A DNA stretch of 64,000 bases from positions 186,001 to 250,000 of the forward strand of contig CAVQWR010000006.1 in NCBI GenBank assembly GCA_963717695.1, read 5' to 3'. Position 1 is the first letter of the stretch. Every line of letters starts with the position of its first letter. The DNA comes from CAIWHR01 sp963717695. GTDB lineage: Bacteria > Pseudomonadota > Gammaproteobacteria > Burkholderiales > Casimicrobiaceae. Below, piece by piece: positions 1-9,064 of this stretch. Made by a program: the position numbers and the translations under genes. The notes below the pieces were generated by a model that worked only from the letters and a program-made list of their open reading frames with translations, had not been told where the DNA came from and made no database searches.

Positions 1-666
1 CTTTCTCTGCAGGTGCTTCACGCCGAACGACAGCGTGTAGCAGATCACGAAATAGACGACGGCGACGAAGAGGTACATCTCGATCAGGCGCCCGTCGCGC
101 TGCGCGATCTTCGACGCGGCGCCGGTGAAGTCCGTCGCGGAGATCACGTACACGAGCGAGGTGTCCTGGAACAGGATGATCGTCTGCGTGAGGATCAGCG
201 GGATCATGTTGCGGAACGCCTGCGGCAGGATCACGAGGCGCATCGACTGCCCGTAGGTGAGTCCCAGCGCGTACGCCGAATGCACCTGCCCGCGCGCGAT
301 CGACTGGATGCCGGCGCGCATGATCTCGCAGAAGTACGCGGCCTCGAACATGATGAACGTGATGATCGCGGTGCGCTCGGCGCCGATCTGCGGCGGACGC
401 TCGCCGCCGGTGACGAGCTGCAGCACCTGCGGCATCAGGAAGAAGAACCAGAAGAGCACGAGCACCAGCGGAATCGAGCGCACCAGGTTCACGTAGCCTG
501 CCGCGAACCAGGCGAGCACCTTGAAAGGTGACAGGCGCAGCAGCGCCAGCAGCGTGCCGAAGAAGAGGCCACCGGCAGTCGCGATCGCGGTGAGCTGAAC
601 CGTGTAGAGGAAGCCCTTCCAGAGGTAGGGCAGCGAGCGCGAGATGACGTCGAAGTCGAGATGCAT
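1..666 (-). CDS. gltK: Amino-acid ABC transporter permease GltK (3' part cut by window edge)
   Basis: Inner-membrane permease of a polar amino-acid (glutamate/aspartate type) ABC importer. The minus-strand reading frame starts at ATG 666 (MHLDFDVISRSLPYLW), 7 nt after a GGAGA ribosome site, and stays open to the window edge, so the C-terminus lies outside. Hydrophobic transmembrane segments and the permease EAA-type loop (around EAAYFCEIMRAGIQS) are visible, as expected of the HisM/GltK family. It lies 9 bp behind gltJ and is co-transcribed with gltI-gltJ. The ATPase gene (gltL) would be expected further left. The substrate is inferred from the gltIJK order and from the binding protein. Confidence 0.9.
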   Translation of the reverse strand, partial: MHLDFDVISRSLPYLWKGFLYTVQLTAIATAGGLFFGTLLALLRLSPFKVLAWFAAGYVNLVRSIPLVLVLFWFFFLMPQVLQLVTGGERPPQIGAERTAIITFIMFEAAYFCEIMRAGIQSIARGQVHSAYALGLTYGQSMRLVILPQAFRNMIPLILTQTIILFQDTSLVYVISATDFTGAASKIAQRDGRLIEMYLFVAVVYFVICYTLSFGVKHLQRK

Positions 667-675
667 CGCCGTCTC

Positions 676-1414
676 CTATTTTCCGCCGGCGATGTAGCCC
701 GGCACGGCGACGCGGCGCTCGATCAGCGCCATCACCCGGTTGGCGGTCATCGCGATGACGATGTAGATGGCCGTCGCCGCCGAGAACGCCTCGAAGAAGC
801 GGAACGTGTACTCGCCCATCTCGCGTGAGCGGAACGTGAGCTCGGCGAGGCCGATCGTCAAGCGCGATCGACGAGTTCTTGATGAGGTTCATCGTCTCGC
901 TCGTGAGCGGCGGGATGATGATCCGGAACGCCATCGGCAGCAGCACGAAGCGGTAGACCTGCGGCTGCGTGAGACCGAGCGCCATCCCGGCGAGGCGCTG
1001 GCCGCGCGGCAGCGACTGGATGCCGGCGCGCACCTGCTCGGCGACACGCGCCGAGGTGAAGAGCCCGAGGCAGAGCACCGCCGACAGGAACTGCGCCTGC
1101 GCGGGATCGGCCCGGACGATCCATCCCTTGAGCGGCGGGATGAATTCGGGGATCACGAAGTACCAGAGGAACATCTGCACCAGCAGCGGGATGTTGCGGA
1201 AGAGTTCGACCCAAGCGGTGCCGATGCGCACGAGCCATGTCTGATCCGTCGTGCGGATCGTGCCGACCACCGAGCCGACCAGAAGCGCGATCACCCATGC
1301 CGCCGCGGACACGCCGAGCGTCCACCAGACCCCGGAGATGAGCAGCTGCCAGTACTGCTCGCCGCCGCCGGGCAGCTCCTGAAGAAAGACGCCCCAGTCC
1401 AGATTGAATTTCAA
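676..1414 (-). CDS. gltJ: Amino-acid ABC transporter permease GltJ (apparent frameshift)
   Basis: Partner permease of GltK. Translation starts at a TTG (1414; LKFNLDWGVF) behind a GGGAGGGG ribosome site. Residues match the glutamate/aspartate permease family: several membrane spans, then the conserved EAA region (SARVAEQVRAGIQSLPRGQ) and MNLIKNSSIAL near the C-terminus. At about 860 the frame breaks. Reading continues correctly (TIGLAELTFRSREMGEY) only if one extra base (AA instead of A on the plus strand) is removed. Both halves are well conserved, so this is probably a sequencing error rather than a dead gene. Transcribed after gltI, with a stem-loop between the two genes. Confidence 0.85.
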
Positions 1415-1462
1415 CGTCGCCCCTCCCCCGCCGGCCGCGGCGCGCCCCGTCCCGCCGGAAAC

Positions 1463-1501
1463 GGAAAGGCCGGAAGCGCTCTCGCGCCGTCCGGCCTTTC
1501 G
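1463..1501 (-). terminator. Stem-loop between gltI and gltJ (attenuator-like)
   Basis: Perfect inverted repeat CGAAAGGCCGGA / TCCGGCCTTTCG (12 bp arms, 15-nt loop) in the 116-bp gap after the gltI stop. There is no long U-tract. In binding-protein-dependent transporters such hairpins commonly protect the upstream mRNA or partly stop transcription, so that the binding protein exceeds the permeases. That role is inferred here. Confidence 0.55.
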
Positions 1502-1530
1502 CTACCGCATCATGCCAGAACCGGCTCCGG

Positions 1531-2427
1531 TCACTCGACGCCCTTGTCGTTCGGGTTCGCGAACGCGGCCTTGATCGCCGGGGTCTCCGCGAAGTTGAGG
1601 TTGATGCCCTTCGGCGGAATCGGGCTCGTGAACCACTTGGCGTAGATCTTATTGATCTCACCCGACTTCATGACGCCGCCGATCGTCTTGTCGACCAGCG
1701 CCTTGAACTGCGGGTCGTCCTTGCGCAGCATCATGCTGTACGGCTCCGTGCGCAGCGACTCGCCACTGAGGATCATGTAGTCGCCGGGGTTGCTCGAATT
1801 GGCGATCTGCCCGGCAAGCAGAATGTCGTCCATCACGAACGCCGACGTCCGGTCCTGTGCGAGAAGGAGGAACGACTCGGCATGGTCCTTGGCGTCGATC
1901 GACTTGATGTCGGCATTCTTGGTCTTGTCGTATTGGCGCAGCAACGGCACCGACGTGGTTCCCGCGGTTGTCGAGATCGTCTTGCCGTTGAGATCGGCTA
2001 GCGTCTTGATGCCGGACGACTTCTTGACCGCCGCGGTGACATTGATCACGAAGTAGGTCGGTCCGAAAGCGACCTGCTTCTGCCGCTCGACGCTGTTGGT
2101 GGTCGATCCGCACTCGAGGTCAATGTTGCCGGCCTGCAGCTGCGGAATGCGGTTGCCCGAGGTGACCGGCTGCAGGTTGACCTTGAGGTTCGGCATCTTG
2201 AGCTCGGTCTTCACCGCGTCGACGATCTTCATGCAGAGATCCATCGCATAGCCGATCGGCTGCTGCTTGTCGTCGAGGTACGAGAACGGGATCGACGATT
2301 CGCGATAGCCGACGGTGATGGCGCCGGTGTCCTTCACCTTCTTCAGCGTGCCGGTGAGATCCTGTGCATTCGCGGTCAGTGCAAAGAGCGCGGCCAGCGC
2401 GAATCCGGCCTTGGCGAGCAACTTCAT
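1531..2427 (-). CDS. gltI: Glutamate/aspartate periplasmic binding protein GltI
   Basis: Soluble receptor of the amino-acid ABC importer in the periplasm. 298 aa, starting at ATG 2427 (MKLLAKAGFALAALFALTANAQ) after a GGAGG site. An N-terminal signal peptide ends at ANA-Q. The mature part has the SBP_bac_3 pattern: VGYRESSIPFSY near the start, GYAMDLCMKI, then LECGSTTNSVERQK and GKTISTTAGTTS, all typical of GltI. First gene of a gltI-gltJ-gltK operon. It is divergent from nnr, and the 203-bp gap between them should contain both promoters. A longer in-frame upstream extension is low-complexity and lacks a ribosome site, so I rejected it. Confidence 0.95.
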   Translation of the reverse strand: MKLLAKAGFALAALFALTANAQDLTGTLKKVKDTGAITVGYRESSIPFSYLDDKQQPIGYAMDLCMKIVDAVKTELKMPNLKVNLQPVTSGNRIPQLQAGNIDLECGSTTNSVERQKQVAFGPTYFVINVTAAVKKSSGIKTLADLNGKTISTTAGTTSVPLLRQYDKTKNADIKSIDAKDHAESFLLLAQDRTSAFVMDDILLAGQIANSSNPGDYMILSGESLRTEPYSMMLRKDDPQFKALVDKTIGGVMKSGEINKIYAKWFTSPIPPKGINLNFAETPAIKAAFANPNDKGVE

Positions 2428-2630
2428 CTGGAAATCCTCCACTCGAGTCTTTCGGGAAAGGTCTGCAGCCGCGCTGTCGGACCCGGCTTCGAACGCTGCC
2501 GGTGGCCGCAGGACGGCAGTCGTGATTCGACGGCTGCCGTAGTGTAGCGGCGGCGCGGCACCTTTGTCCAACGGACGCGGGCGCCCCGCACCGCCCCGGT
2601 GCGCGTGCCGGCACGGCCTATAATTCGGAC

Positions 2631-4124
2631 ATGGCTGCCGCTCTGCCGCCCGCACCGATCTGCCGCACTGCCGAGCTTCGCGTCATCGAGACCGCCGCCG
2701 CGGACTCCGGTCTCATGGAGCGCGCCGGGCATGCAGCGGCGGAAGTCGCGCGCGCGATGGCCGGGGAGCGTTCCGGCGCCATCCTGGTGGTCGCCGGGCC
2801 GGGCAACAACGGCGGCGATGCGTTCGTCGTCGCGCGCTGGCTGCGCGAATGGTTCTTCGAGGTCACCGTCGTTTTCTGCGCCGATGCGGCACGCCTGCCC
2901 ACTGACGCCGCCGCGGCCCTCGCCGCCTTTCGCGGCGCCGGCGGAACGACGCGGGACGCGATCCCGGCTGACTGGCGCGGAGTGCTGATCGTCGACGGTC
3001 TTTTCGGCATCGGGCTCCGGCGCGCGCCGGCCGCGCCCTATGCGGCGATGATCGAGCGCATCAACGCCGCCGGCGTCCCGATCCTCGCGCTCGACGTCCC
3101 GAGCGGCCTCGACGCCGACACCGGCGCCGCGTTCTCGCCATGCGTGCGGGCCGATGCCACGACGACGTTCATTGCGCTGAAACCGGGCCTGCTCACGGGT
3201 GCCGGCGTCGACCTCTGCGGGCGTCTCTCGGTGCACGCGCTCGGCCTCGATGCGGAGGTGCTCGCGGCGGCACAGGGCCACCGGCTCGACTGGTCGGTGG
3301 TGTCACGCTCGCTTCCGGACGTGCTGCAGCGCAAGTCCCGCAACGTGCACAAGGGCACGTTCGGGACGCTCGGCATCATCGGAGGCGCGCACGGCATGAT
3401 CGGCGCGCCATTGCTCGCGGGACGCGCCGCGCTGCACGCGGGCGCGGGCAAGGTCTGGATCGGCTTCGCCGACGCGTCGTTCCCCGCAGTGGACTGGGCG
3501 ATGCCCGAGCTGATGCTGCGCGCGGCGGATCGCGTGCTCGGCGCCGGCGCGGATGCCCTCGCCTGCGGCACAGGACTCGGCACCGACGCAAACGCGGGCG
3601 CGATCGTCGCCCGCGCGCTCGCCGAACGGGTACCGCTCGTGCTCGACGCCGACGCGCTCAACGTCATCGCCGCCGACAAGGGCCTTGCACGCGCAGCGGC
3701 GGGGCGCCCCGCGCCCACCGTGGCAACCCCGCACCCGGCCGAGGCGGCGCGCCTACTCGGCAAGAGCGTTGCGCAGGTCGAGGCGGATCGGCTCGGCGCG
3801 GCACAGGCGCTCGCGGAAATTCTGCGCGCATCGGTCGTGCTGAAAGGCGCCGGCAGCGTCGTCGCGCATCCGGACGGCCGCTGGGAAATCAACGCCACAG
3901 GGAATCCCGGCCTTGCGACCGCCGGGTCGGGCGATGTCCTCACCGGATTCGTCGCGGCGCTGCTCGCGCAAGGGGTCGAGGCGGGTGAAGCACTGCGCGT
4001 CGCGGTCTGCCTGCACGGTGCGGCCGCGGATCGCTGCGTCGCGCAGGGCGCAGGCCCGCTCGGCCTCACCGCCGGCGAGCTCATTCCGGCGGCACGTTCG
4101 CTGCTGAACGGCGCCGCGCGCTGA
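2631..4124 (+). CDS. nnr: Bifunctional NAD(P)H-hydrate epimerase / ADP-dependent dehydratase
   Basis: Repairs hydrated NADH/NADPH (NADHX, NADPHX). The N-terminal half (about residues 1-210, YjeF_N) epimerises R to S forms; the C-terminal half (about 225-495, YjeF_C/carbohydrate-kinase fold) dehydrates the S form with ADP. Visible motifs are GPGNNGGDAFVVARW in the epimerase half, VPSGLDADTG, and in the dehydratase half KGTFGTLGIIGGAHGM and GNPGLATAGSGDVLTG. 497 aa is a normal length for the fused bacterial enzyme. It stands alone, divergent from gltI and convergent with the quinone oxidoreductase gene. Confidence 0.95.
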   Translation: MAAALPPAPICRTAELRVIETAAADSGLMERAGHAAAEVARAMAGERSGAILVVAGPGNNGGDAFVVARWLREWFFEVTVVFCADAARLPTDAAAALAAFRGAGGTTRDAIPADWRGVLIVDGLFGIGLRRAPAAPYAAMIERINAAGVPILALDVPSGLDADTGAAFSPCVRADATTTFIALKPGLLTGAGVDLCGRLSVHALGLDAEVLAAAQGHRLDWSVVSRSLPDVLQRKSRNVHKGTFGTLGIIGGAHGMIGAPLLAGRAALHAGAGKVWIGFADASFPAVDWAMPELMLRAADRVLGAGADALACGTGLGTDANAGAIVARALAERVPLVLDADALNVIAADKGLARAAAGRPAPTVATPHPAEAARLLGKSVAQVEADRLGAAQALAEILRASVVLKGAGSVVAHPDGRWEINATGNPGLATAGSGDVLTGFVAALLAQGVEAGEALRVAVCLHGAAADRCVAQGAGPLGLTAGELIPAARSLLNGAAR

Positions 4125-4149
4125 CGCGCCTTCGCAGGATCAGCGCGCG
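4115..4149. terminator. Inverted repeat between convergent nnr and quinone oxidoreductase genes
   Basis: A 10-bp perfect inverted repeat (CGCGCGCTGA ... TCAGCGCGCG, 15-nt loop) spans the nnr stop codon and the 26-bp gap between the two convergent stops. It could work in both directions. There is no T-tract on either side, so intrinsic termination is only a guess. Confidence 0.4.
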
Positions 4150-4150
4150 A

Positions 4151-5126
4151 TCAAGGCAGCAGCACGGTCGCACCCGTCGTGCCGCGCGATTCGAGCGCGC
4201 GATGCGCAGCGGCAGCGTCCTTCAGCGCAAAAGTCTGCCGCGGCTCGCTGACGATCTTCCCGGCGCGAACGAGGCCGAACAGATCGTCCGCCATCGCGGT
4301 CAGATCCTCGCGTTTCGCGGTGTGCGTGAAGAGCGTCGGGCCGCGTGGCGTAGAGCGACCCCTTTTGCGACAGCAGCAGGATGTCGAAAGGGGGAATCGC
4401 GCCCGACGCATTGCCGAAGCTGACCCAGAGGCCGCGCGGCGAGATGCAATCGAGCGAGGCGGGAAACGTGTCCTTGCCGACGCCGTCGTAGACGACGGGA
4501 ACGCCCTTGCCGCCGGTCAGCGCCTTCACGCGCTCGACGAAATTCTCGCGCGTGTAGACGATCGTGTGCGTGCAGCCGTTTTCCTTCGCGAGCGCCGCCT
4601 TCTCGTCCGATCCGACGGTGCCGATCATGGTGACGCCGAGCGCACGCGCCCACTGGCAGGCGATGAGGCCGACGCCTCCGGCCGCCGCGTGAAAGAGGAT
4701 CGTGTCTCCGGCCTTGAGCTTGTACGTCTGCCGAAAGAGATACTGCACGGTGAGGCCCTTCAGCATCAGCGTCGCCGCGGCGCGATCGGAGATTCCCTCC
4801 GGCAGCCGCACCAGCGCCGCCGCCGGCATCACGCGGACCTCGCTGTACGCGCCGAGCCCCCCACCGCAATAGGCGACGCGCTCGCCGGGCTTCACCCAGT
4901 CGACCCCCGTGCCGACCGCCTCGACGACGCCGGCGCCTTCGCCGCCCAGGCCGGACGGAAGCGCCAGCTTGTAGAGCCCGTTGCGATGGTACGTGTCGAT
5001 GTAGTTGACGCCGATGGCCGTGTGCCGCACGCGCGCCTCGCCGGGACCCGGGTCGCCGACAGCGACCTCCTCCCAGGCGAGAACCTCGGGGCCGCCGGTG
5101 GCGTGGATGCGAATGGCTTTGGACAT
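4151..5126 (-). CDS. NADPH:quinone oxidoreductase, zinc-free MDR family (apparent frameshift)
   Basis: Cytosolic quinone oxidoreductase of the zeta-crystallin/QOR type, transferring electrons from NADPH to quinones. Start ATG 5126 (MSKAIRIHATGGPEVL). The NADPH-binding motif AAAGGVGLIACQWA lies in the middle, and the domain ends with AHRALESRGTTGATVLLP. At about 4339 one extra base (GGG where GG is expected on the plus strand) breaks the frame. Joining the two halves gives about 324 aa, the usual family length, so the break looks like a sequence error. No zinc-ligand pattern is seen. The physiological quinone is unknown. Confidence 0.85.
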
Positions 5127-5212
5127 GGGGAATCTCGCGGCGTGGGAAGCAAGGAGTCTACCGGACATCGTCAGCGCCACCGCAAAGGGCGATTCGCTGC
5201 GTCACATTCCTG

Positions 5213-5536
5213 TCAGTGCGGACCCGGAAGCGTTCCGAATTCCGCGGCGACGCGGGTGTAGAACACGTTGACCTCGGCGCGGCGGACGGCGTCGATGAGC
5301 GCGGTCGCCTCCGCGTCGGTCACGACGAACTCGATCTCGATGGTCATATCGTTGGCGAGCTCGAAGAAATGCTCCTCGTGCAGCACGCCATGCCGGCCGA
5401 AGCCCGCGATCGCGCGAAACGCCGATCCTCCCTGGACGCCGGCCGCCTTCGCCTGCTGCAGCAGCCACTCGTAGAGCAGCACGCGACCGTGCTTGCGGTT
5501 CTCGTGCACGTAAAAGCGCAGCAGTGTGCCGGTCAC
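5213..5536 (-). CDS. DUF190 family protein
   Basis: Small cytosolic protein (107 aa) of the DUF190 family (PII-like fold), often encoded beside the fluoride channel CrcB. The start is set at GTG 5536 because it overlaps the crcB stop as GTGA, giving the family-like N-terminus TGTLLRFYVHENRKHGR. Conserved segments include GSAFRAIAGFGRHG and a C-terminal ferredoxin-like stretch ending VFYTRVAAEFG. Role unknown; a regulatory or partner role for CrcB is inferred from the coupling. Confidence 0.85.
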   Translation of the reverse strand: MTGTLLRFYVHENRKHGRVLLYEWLLQQAKAAGVQGGSAFRAIAGFGRHGVLHEEHFFELANDMTIEIEFVVTDAEATALIDAVRRAEVNVFYTRVAAEFGTLPGPH

Positions 5537-5928
5537 GTCGAGCCCCACGCGAAGAAGAGTCGCATCAGATAAATGCCGAGAATCGTCATCGCCACCGATC
5601 CCGCCACGTGCACGACGACGAGCGCCGCGCTCCACGCGAATTCACGGCGCATCAGCAGCGTAACGGTCTCGGCGGAGAAGGTCGAGAACGTCGTGAGTCC
5701 GCCGAGAAATCCCGTCGTCACGAGAAGCCGCGCCTCCGGCGAGAGAATCGCGTGCCGGGTCAGGAGCTCCATCGCGAGGCCCATCATCAATCCGCCCGAC
5801 AGGTTGGCGGCCAGCGTGCCGAGCGGCAGCGTCGGGAAGACGGGATTGAGCAGGATGCCGAGACCCCAGCGCAGCCACGCGCCGACCGCCGCGCCGCCAC
5901 CGACCGCCAGTATTCCGCCCCACGGCAT
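5533..5928 (-). CDS. crcB: Fluoride channel CrcB/Fluc
   Basis: Dual-topology fluoride exporter of the inner membrane, 131 aa with four hydrophobic helices. Family marks: GGGAAVGAWLRWG at the start, NLSGG in helix 2, and GFLGGLTTFSTFSAE carrying the TTFSTF phenylalanine/threonine signature of the pore. ATG 5928 follows a GGAG site. The stop overlaps the DUF190 start by 4 nt. I looked for a fluoride riboswitch in the 55 bp upstream and see none, so expression probably comes from the upstream genes. Confidence 0.95.
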   Translation of the reverse strand: MPWGGILAVGGGAAVGAWLRWGLGILLNPVFPTLPLGTLAANLSGGLMMGLAMELLTRHAILSPEARLLVTTGFLGGLTTFSTFSAETVTLLMRREFAWSAALVVVHVAGSVAMTILGIYLMRLFFAWGST

Positions 5929-5983
5929 TTAGGCTTTCTCCATCCCGAATTCGCCCCGGCGTTGAAGGTCCCTCGCCCCGACC

Positions 5984-6313
5984 CTACCCGCGGCCCCGTC
6001 GTGCAGGTGCCGTCGCGCCCTCGCGCACGGCCGCCTTGAGTGCGGCGATCTCCGCAGACACCGTGTTGCCGTGCGGGAGCGGCCGGTGCGCGCGCCGATA
6101 CCAGTACTTCGCGTTGTCGAGATCGCCCTCGATGAGATGCACGATGCCGTGCGCCCAGCATGCGTGCTCGCTCGCATCCTTTTGCACCAGCAAATGCGCG
6201 GCCTCCCACTCGCCGGCCTCGAGATGCCGCACCGCTCTCACGATCGCGTCGCCGGACGGAACGGGCGCTCGCGCGCCCGAAGCGGAATTCCTTGCGGTCT
6301 GGGTCGTTCGCAT
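5984..6313 (-). CDS. Conserved hypothetical protein, TPR-like
   Basis: 109-aa soluble protein with no signal peptide or membrane span. The middle (about residues 28-80: AVRHLEAGEWEAAHLLVQ, then AHGIVHLIEGDLDNAKYWYRRA) reads as paired amphipathic helices like a single TPR/Sel1-type unit. The C-terminus is a basic Arg/Gly/Ala tail. ATG 6313 follows AGAGGA. It sits 11 bp after the sugar kinase stop and 55 bp before crcB, so all are probably on one transcript. Function unknown. Confidence 0.65.
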   Translation of the reverse strand: MRTTQTARNSASGARAPVPSGDAIVRAVRHLEAGEWEAAHLLVQKDASEHACWAHGIVHLIEGDLDNAKYWYRRAHRPLPHGNTVSAEIAALKAAVREGATAPARRGRG

Positions 6314-6324
6314 GGGAGTCCTCT

Positions 6325-7266
6325 TCAGCCAGGGACGGAATCGAGAAGTTTACGCACTTCGGCGTCGCGTGGCAGCGGTGCCACCGCGCCGAACCCGGTG
6401 GTGGCGAGGGCGGCAGCCGCATTGGCATACCGCGCCGCCGCATACGGCGTGTCGCCCGCGAGGATGCGCACCGCGAAGGCGCCGTCGAAGCAGTCCCCGG
6501 CGCCGGTGGCATCGACGCACTCGACGCGGTGGCCCGGAATGTCCTCGCGGGTGCGCCCGTCGGAGACCACGACTCCGGCGCTGCCTTGCTTCAGCGCGAC
6601 CACCGGCGCGCCGAGCGCATGGCACCAGTCGATGATCTCGGCAGCATCGGAATAGCCGGACAATAGCTTCGCCTCGTCAAGGCTCGGCAGGAACCAGTCG
6701 CATTCGGCGATCGTCGCCATGATCACGGCGCGGGCCCGTGCGAGCGGCCAGAGCTTGGCGCGGAAATTGGGATCGTAGGACACCTGCGTGCCGGACGCGC
6801 CGGCCTCGGCAACGGCGGCGAGCACCGCATCGCACGCGCTTACGCTGATCGCCTGGCTGATGCCGCTGACGTGCAGCACGCGCGCGGCGCGGATCTGCTC
6901 GTGCGGAAGCGTCTCGGGCGAGATCCGCGACGCCGCCGAGCCCGCGCGCAGGTACGAGAACTCGTGACCCGTGGCGCCGTGCGTGACGAAATAGACGCCG
7001 GTGGGCGCGGCGGGATCGACCGCAACGCCCGCCGTGTCCACGTCTTCGCGCTGCCAGAGCTCGCGCAGCATCCGACCGAAGGCGTCGTCGCCGACGCGCG
7101 AGACGTATCCGGCCCTGCCGCGACCGCCGAGCAGGCGCGCGGCCGCGATCGCCATGTTGGACGTGTCGCCGCCGAAGCCGCGCAGGTATTGATCGGGCGC
7201 GTCCGCACGCGCCTGATTGAACTCGACCATCGCCTCGCCGAGGGCGAGGACATCTACGGCGGACAT
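6325..7266 (-). CDS. PfkB-family sugar kinase, probable 2-dehydro-3-deoxygluconokinase
   Basis: ATP-dependent sugar kinase of the ribokinase/PfkB family, 313 aa. N-terminal glycine-rich substrate loop LRGFGGDTSNMAIAAARL, and PfkB signature 2 VDATGAGDCFDGAFAVR near the C-terminus, where the second Asp is the catalytic base. The KdgK assignment (2-keto-3-deoxygluconate to KDPG) rests on sequence flavour (FNQ near the start, YLRAGSAASRI) and on the adjacent KDPGal aldolase and KDGal kinase genes. The 155-bp gap before it (7267-7421) may hold its own promoter, but I see no clear one. Confidence 0.8.
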   Translation of the reverse strand: MSAVDVLALGEAMVEFNQARADAPDQYLRGFGGDTSNMAIAAARLLGGRGRAGYVSRVGDDAFGRMLRELWQREDVDTAGVAVDPAAPTGVYFVTHGATGHEFSYLRAGSAASRISPETLPHEQIRAARVLHVSGISQAISVSACDAVLAAVAEAGASGTQVSYDPNFRAKLWPLARARAVIMATIAECDWFLPSLDEAKLLSGYSDAAEIIDWCHALGAPVVALKQGSAGVVVSDGRTREDIPGHRVECVDATGAGDCFDGAFAVRILAGDTPYAAARYANAAAALATTGFGAVAPLPRDAEVRKLLDSVPG

Positions 7267-7421
7267 TGCCCGTCTCTTCCGATCGGTCGGGCGTCAGCCG
7301 CGCTCGAACCGAGGCTTCGTTCCGGACTGCACGGCGGGTGCGCACGCGCCGCGCGCGAGCACGGTCACCGCTGACTTTCGAATCGACACCAGAATTCCCC
7401 CCTGAAACGCAATCTGCGCGC

Positions 7422-8054
7422 TCAGCGTCCCCGCGCCGACCGCCACCCTTCCGCGAAGCGAGCCGCCTGCGCCCTCACCTCCGCGGCCGCCATCCCCGGG
7501 CGGTACAAATTCGATCCGGTGCCGAATCCGGAGGCGCCCGCCGCGACATACGGCGCCATGTTGTCGGGTCGGATGCCGCCGACGGGAAACACGAGCGTAC
7601 CGGAAGGCAGCACCGCGCGCCATGCCTTGAGCGCAGCGGCCGGCAGTGCCTCGGCCGGGAACATCTTGATGCCGTCGGCGCCCGCCGCAAGCGCCGCGAA
7701 CGCCTCGGTGGGCGTCGCCGCGCCCGGCAGGCAGACGAGTTTCTGCCGCTTCGCTTCGCGGACGACGGTGACGTCTGCGTGCGGCATCACGACGAGGCGT
7801 CCGCCCGCGGCGTTCACGCGCGTGACGTCCTCCATCGACAGCACGGTGCCTGCGCCGACGAGGCAGGTGTCTCCGTGCGCCTGCGCGAGCGCGTGAATCG
7901 AATCGAACGGCTGCGGCGAGTTGAGCGGCACCTCGAGGATGCGGAAGCCTTCGGCGACGAGCGCCGCCGCGACGTCCTCGATCTCGGACGGCGTGATGCC
8001 GCGGAGCACGGCCACGAGCGGCAGCGGCTCGAGATAATCGGGAAGCTTCGGCAT
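7422..8054 (-). CDS. dgoA: 2-dehydro-3-deoxy-6-phosphogalactonate aldolase
   Basis: Class I aldolase of the KDPG/KHG family (210 aa) that splits 2-keto-3-deoxy-6-phosphogalactonate into pyruvate and glyceraldehyde-3-phosphate. The Schiff-base lysine lies in GADGIKMFPAEALP and the catalytic Glu in ILEVPLNSPQPF; GAGTVLS and the phosphate-binding GGIRPDNM follow the family order. ATG 8054 is preceded by GGGAG. It is 14 bp downstream of dgoK, so the pair carries out consecutive steps of D-galactonate breakdown (De Ley-Doudoroff route). Confidence 0.92.
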   Translation of the reverse strand: MPKLPDYLEPLPLVAVLRGITPSEIEDVAAALVAEGFRILEVPLNSPQPFDSIHALAQAHGDTCLVGAGTVLSMEDVTRVNAAGGRLVVMPHADVTVVREAKRQKLVCLPGAATPTEAFAALAAGADGIKMFPAEALPAAALKAWRAVLPSGTLVFPVGGIRPDNMAPYVAAGASGFGTGSNLYRPGMAAAEVRAQAARFAEGWRSARGR

Positions 8055-8068
8055 CGATCCCACTCCCT

Positions 8069-9004
8069 TCAGCGCATCCAGCCGGATTCCTGCGCGATCG
8101 CCCACAATCCGCGCGCCGCGGCGTCGGCCGGGGCGGCATCCATGTCCAGGCCGATCTCGGCCAGGGCGACAGCATAACGTCCGCAGAGCGCATCGGCGCC
8201 GATCAGCGTGCACCGATCGCCGGCGATATCGTGCTGGCGCGCCCAGGCAAGCCCGGCCGCCGCCTCGCTGCCGATCAGGAGCCCGGACAGATAATCGGAA
8301 ATCGAGTCGGCGGAAAGCTCTCCGGCAAGGGGAAGCGTGCGCGCGCCGAACAGCCGATGCAGCAGCATGCCCGCGCCGCCCTCTGCGCGCACACCGGCCG
8401 CGACACCGCGAAGGAACGCGCCCGCTTCGTATGTCGCCGGAGGCGCCGCCATCATGCGCCCGAGGATGCTGTGCGTCTTCAGCACCGCAAAGAGCTCGCC
8501 CGTCATGAACGTCGCGAAATGCTCGATGCGCCCGGCGCGAACGACCGCCCATTTGCTGTGCGTCCCCGGCAGCACGGCGAGTGTCGCGCCGTCCTTCCCC
8601 GCAAGCGCGCCCGCGATCTGCGTCTCCTCGCCGCGCATCACGTCCGGCATTCCTTCAGGATCGCGGCAGCGCACGCCGGCGACGATGGCGAGCGCACCGT
8701 CCGGTGTCGTCGTGAGCGTGCGGGCGAGCCGGTCGAGCCCGGCCGGGCAGTCGACGTATGGCGCTTCAATCCAGCCCTGGCGGCTGCCGATCATCCCGCA
8801 GGCGATGCTCGGCGCGGCAAGGCTGCTCCAGTCGCGCAGCAACGACCGCAGCGCGGATGCGAACGCGCCGTCCCTGATCTGCTGGATGCCGAGCGCCGAC
8901 TCGCGGACGGCGAGGACCTCGCCTCGAGCATTCATCCGGTACGCGCGTGCCGAGGTCGTGCCCCAGTCGAGCGCGAGAAGCGCGGTGTCGGACGTGTCGG
9001 ACAC
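8069..9004 (-). CDS. dgoK: 2-dehydro-3-deoxygalactonokinase
   Basis: Phosphorylates 2-keto-3-deoxygalactonate with ATP to give the DgoA substrate. 311 aa, DgoK family: N-terminal phosphate loop LALDWGTTSARAYRM, then CGMIGSRQGWIEAPYVDCPAG and MRGEETQIAGAL, all diagnostic of the family. It leads the dgoK-dgoA pair. The dehydratase producing its substrate (DgoD) and a galactonate transporter are not in the window. Confidence 0.92.
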   Translation of the reverse strand: MSDTSDTALLALDWGTTSARAYRMNARGEVLAVRESALGIQQIRDGAFASALRSLLRDWSSLAAPSIACGMIGSRQGWIEAPYVDCPAGLDRLARTLTTTPDGALAIVAGVRCRDPEGMPDVMRGEETQIAGALAGKDGATLAVLPGTHSKWAVVRAGRIEHFATFMTGELFAVLKTHSILGRMMAAPPATYEAGAFLRGVAAGVRAEGGAGMLLHRLFGARTLPLAGELSADSISDYLSGLLIGSEAAAGLAWARQHDIAGDRCTLIGADALCGRYAVALAEIGLDMDAAPADAAARGLWAIAQESGWMR

Positions 9005-9064
9005 TACGGATGCTCGCGCCAGTGCCGCGCAGCTCCCTGCGCCACGCGGACGGACGTCATTGCA

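Noticed and set aside
5929..5983. Fluoride riboswitch before crcB
   Set aside because: Only 55 bp are available and the expected pseudoknot sequence pattern is absent.
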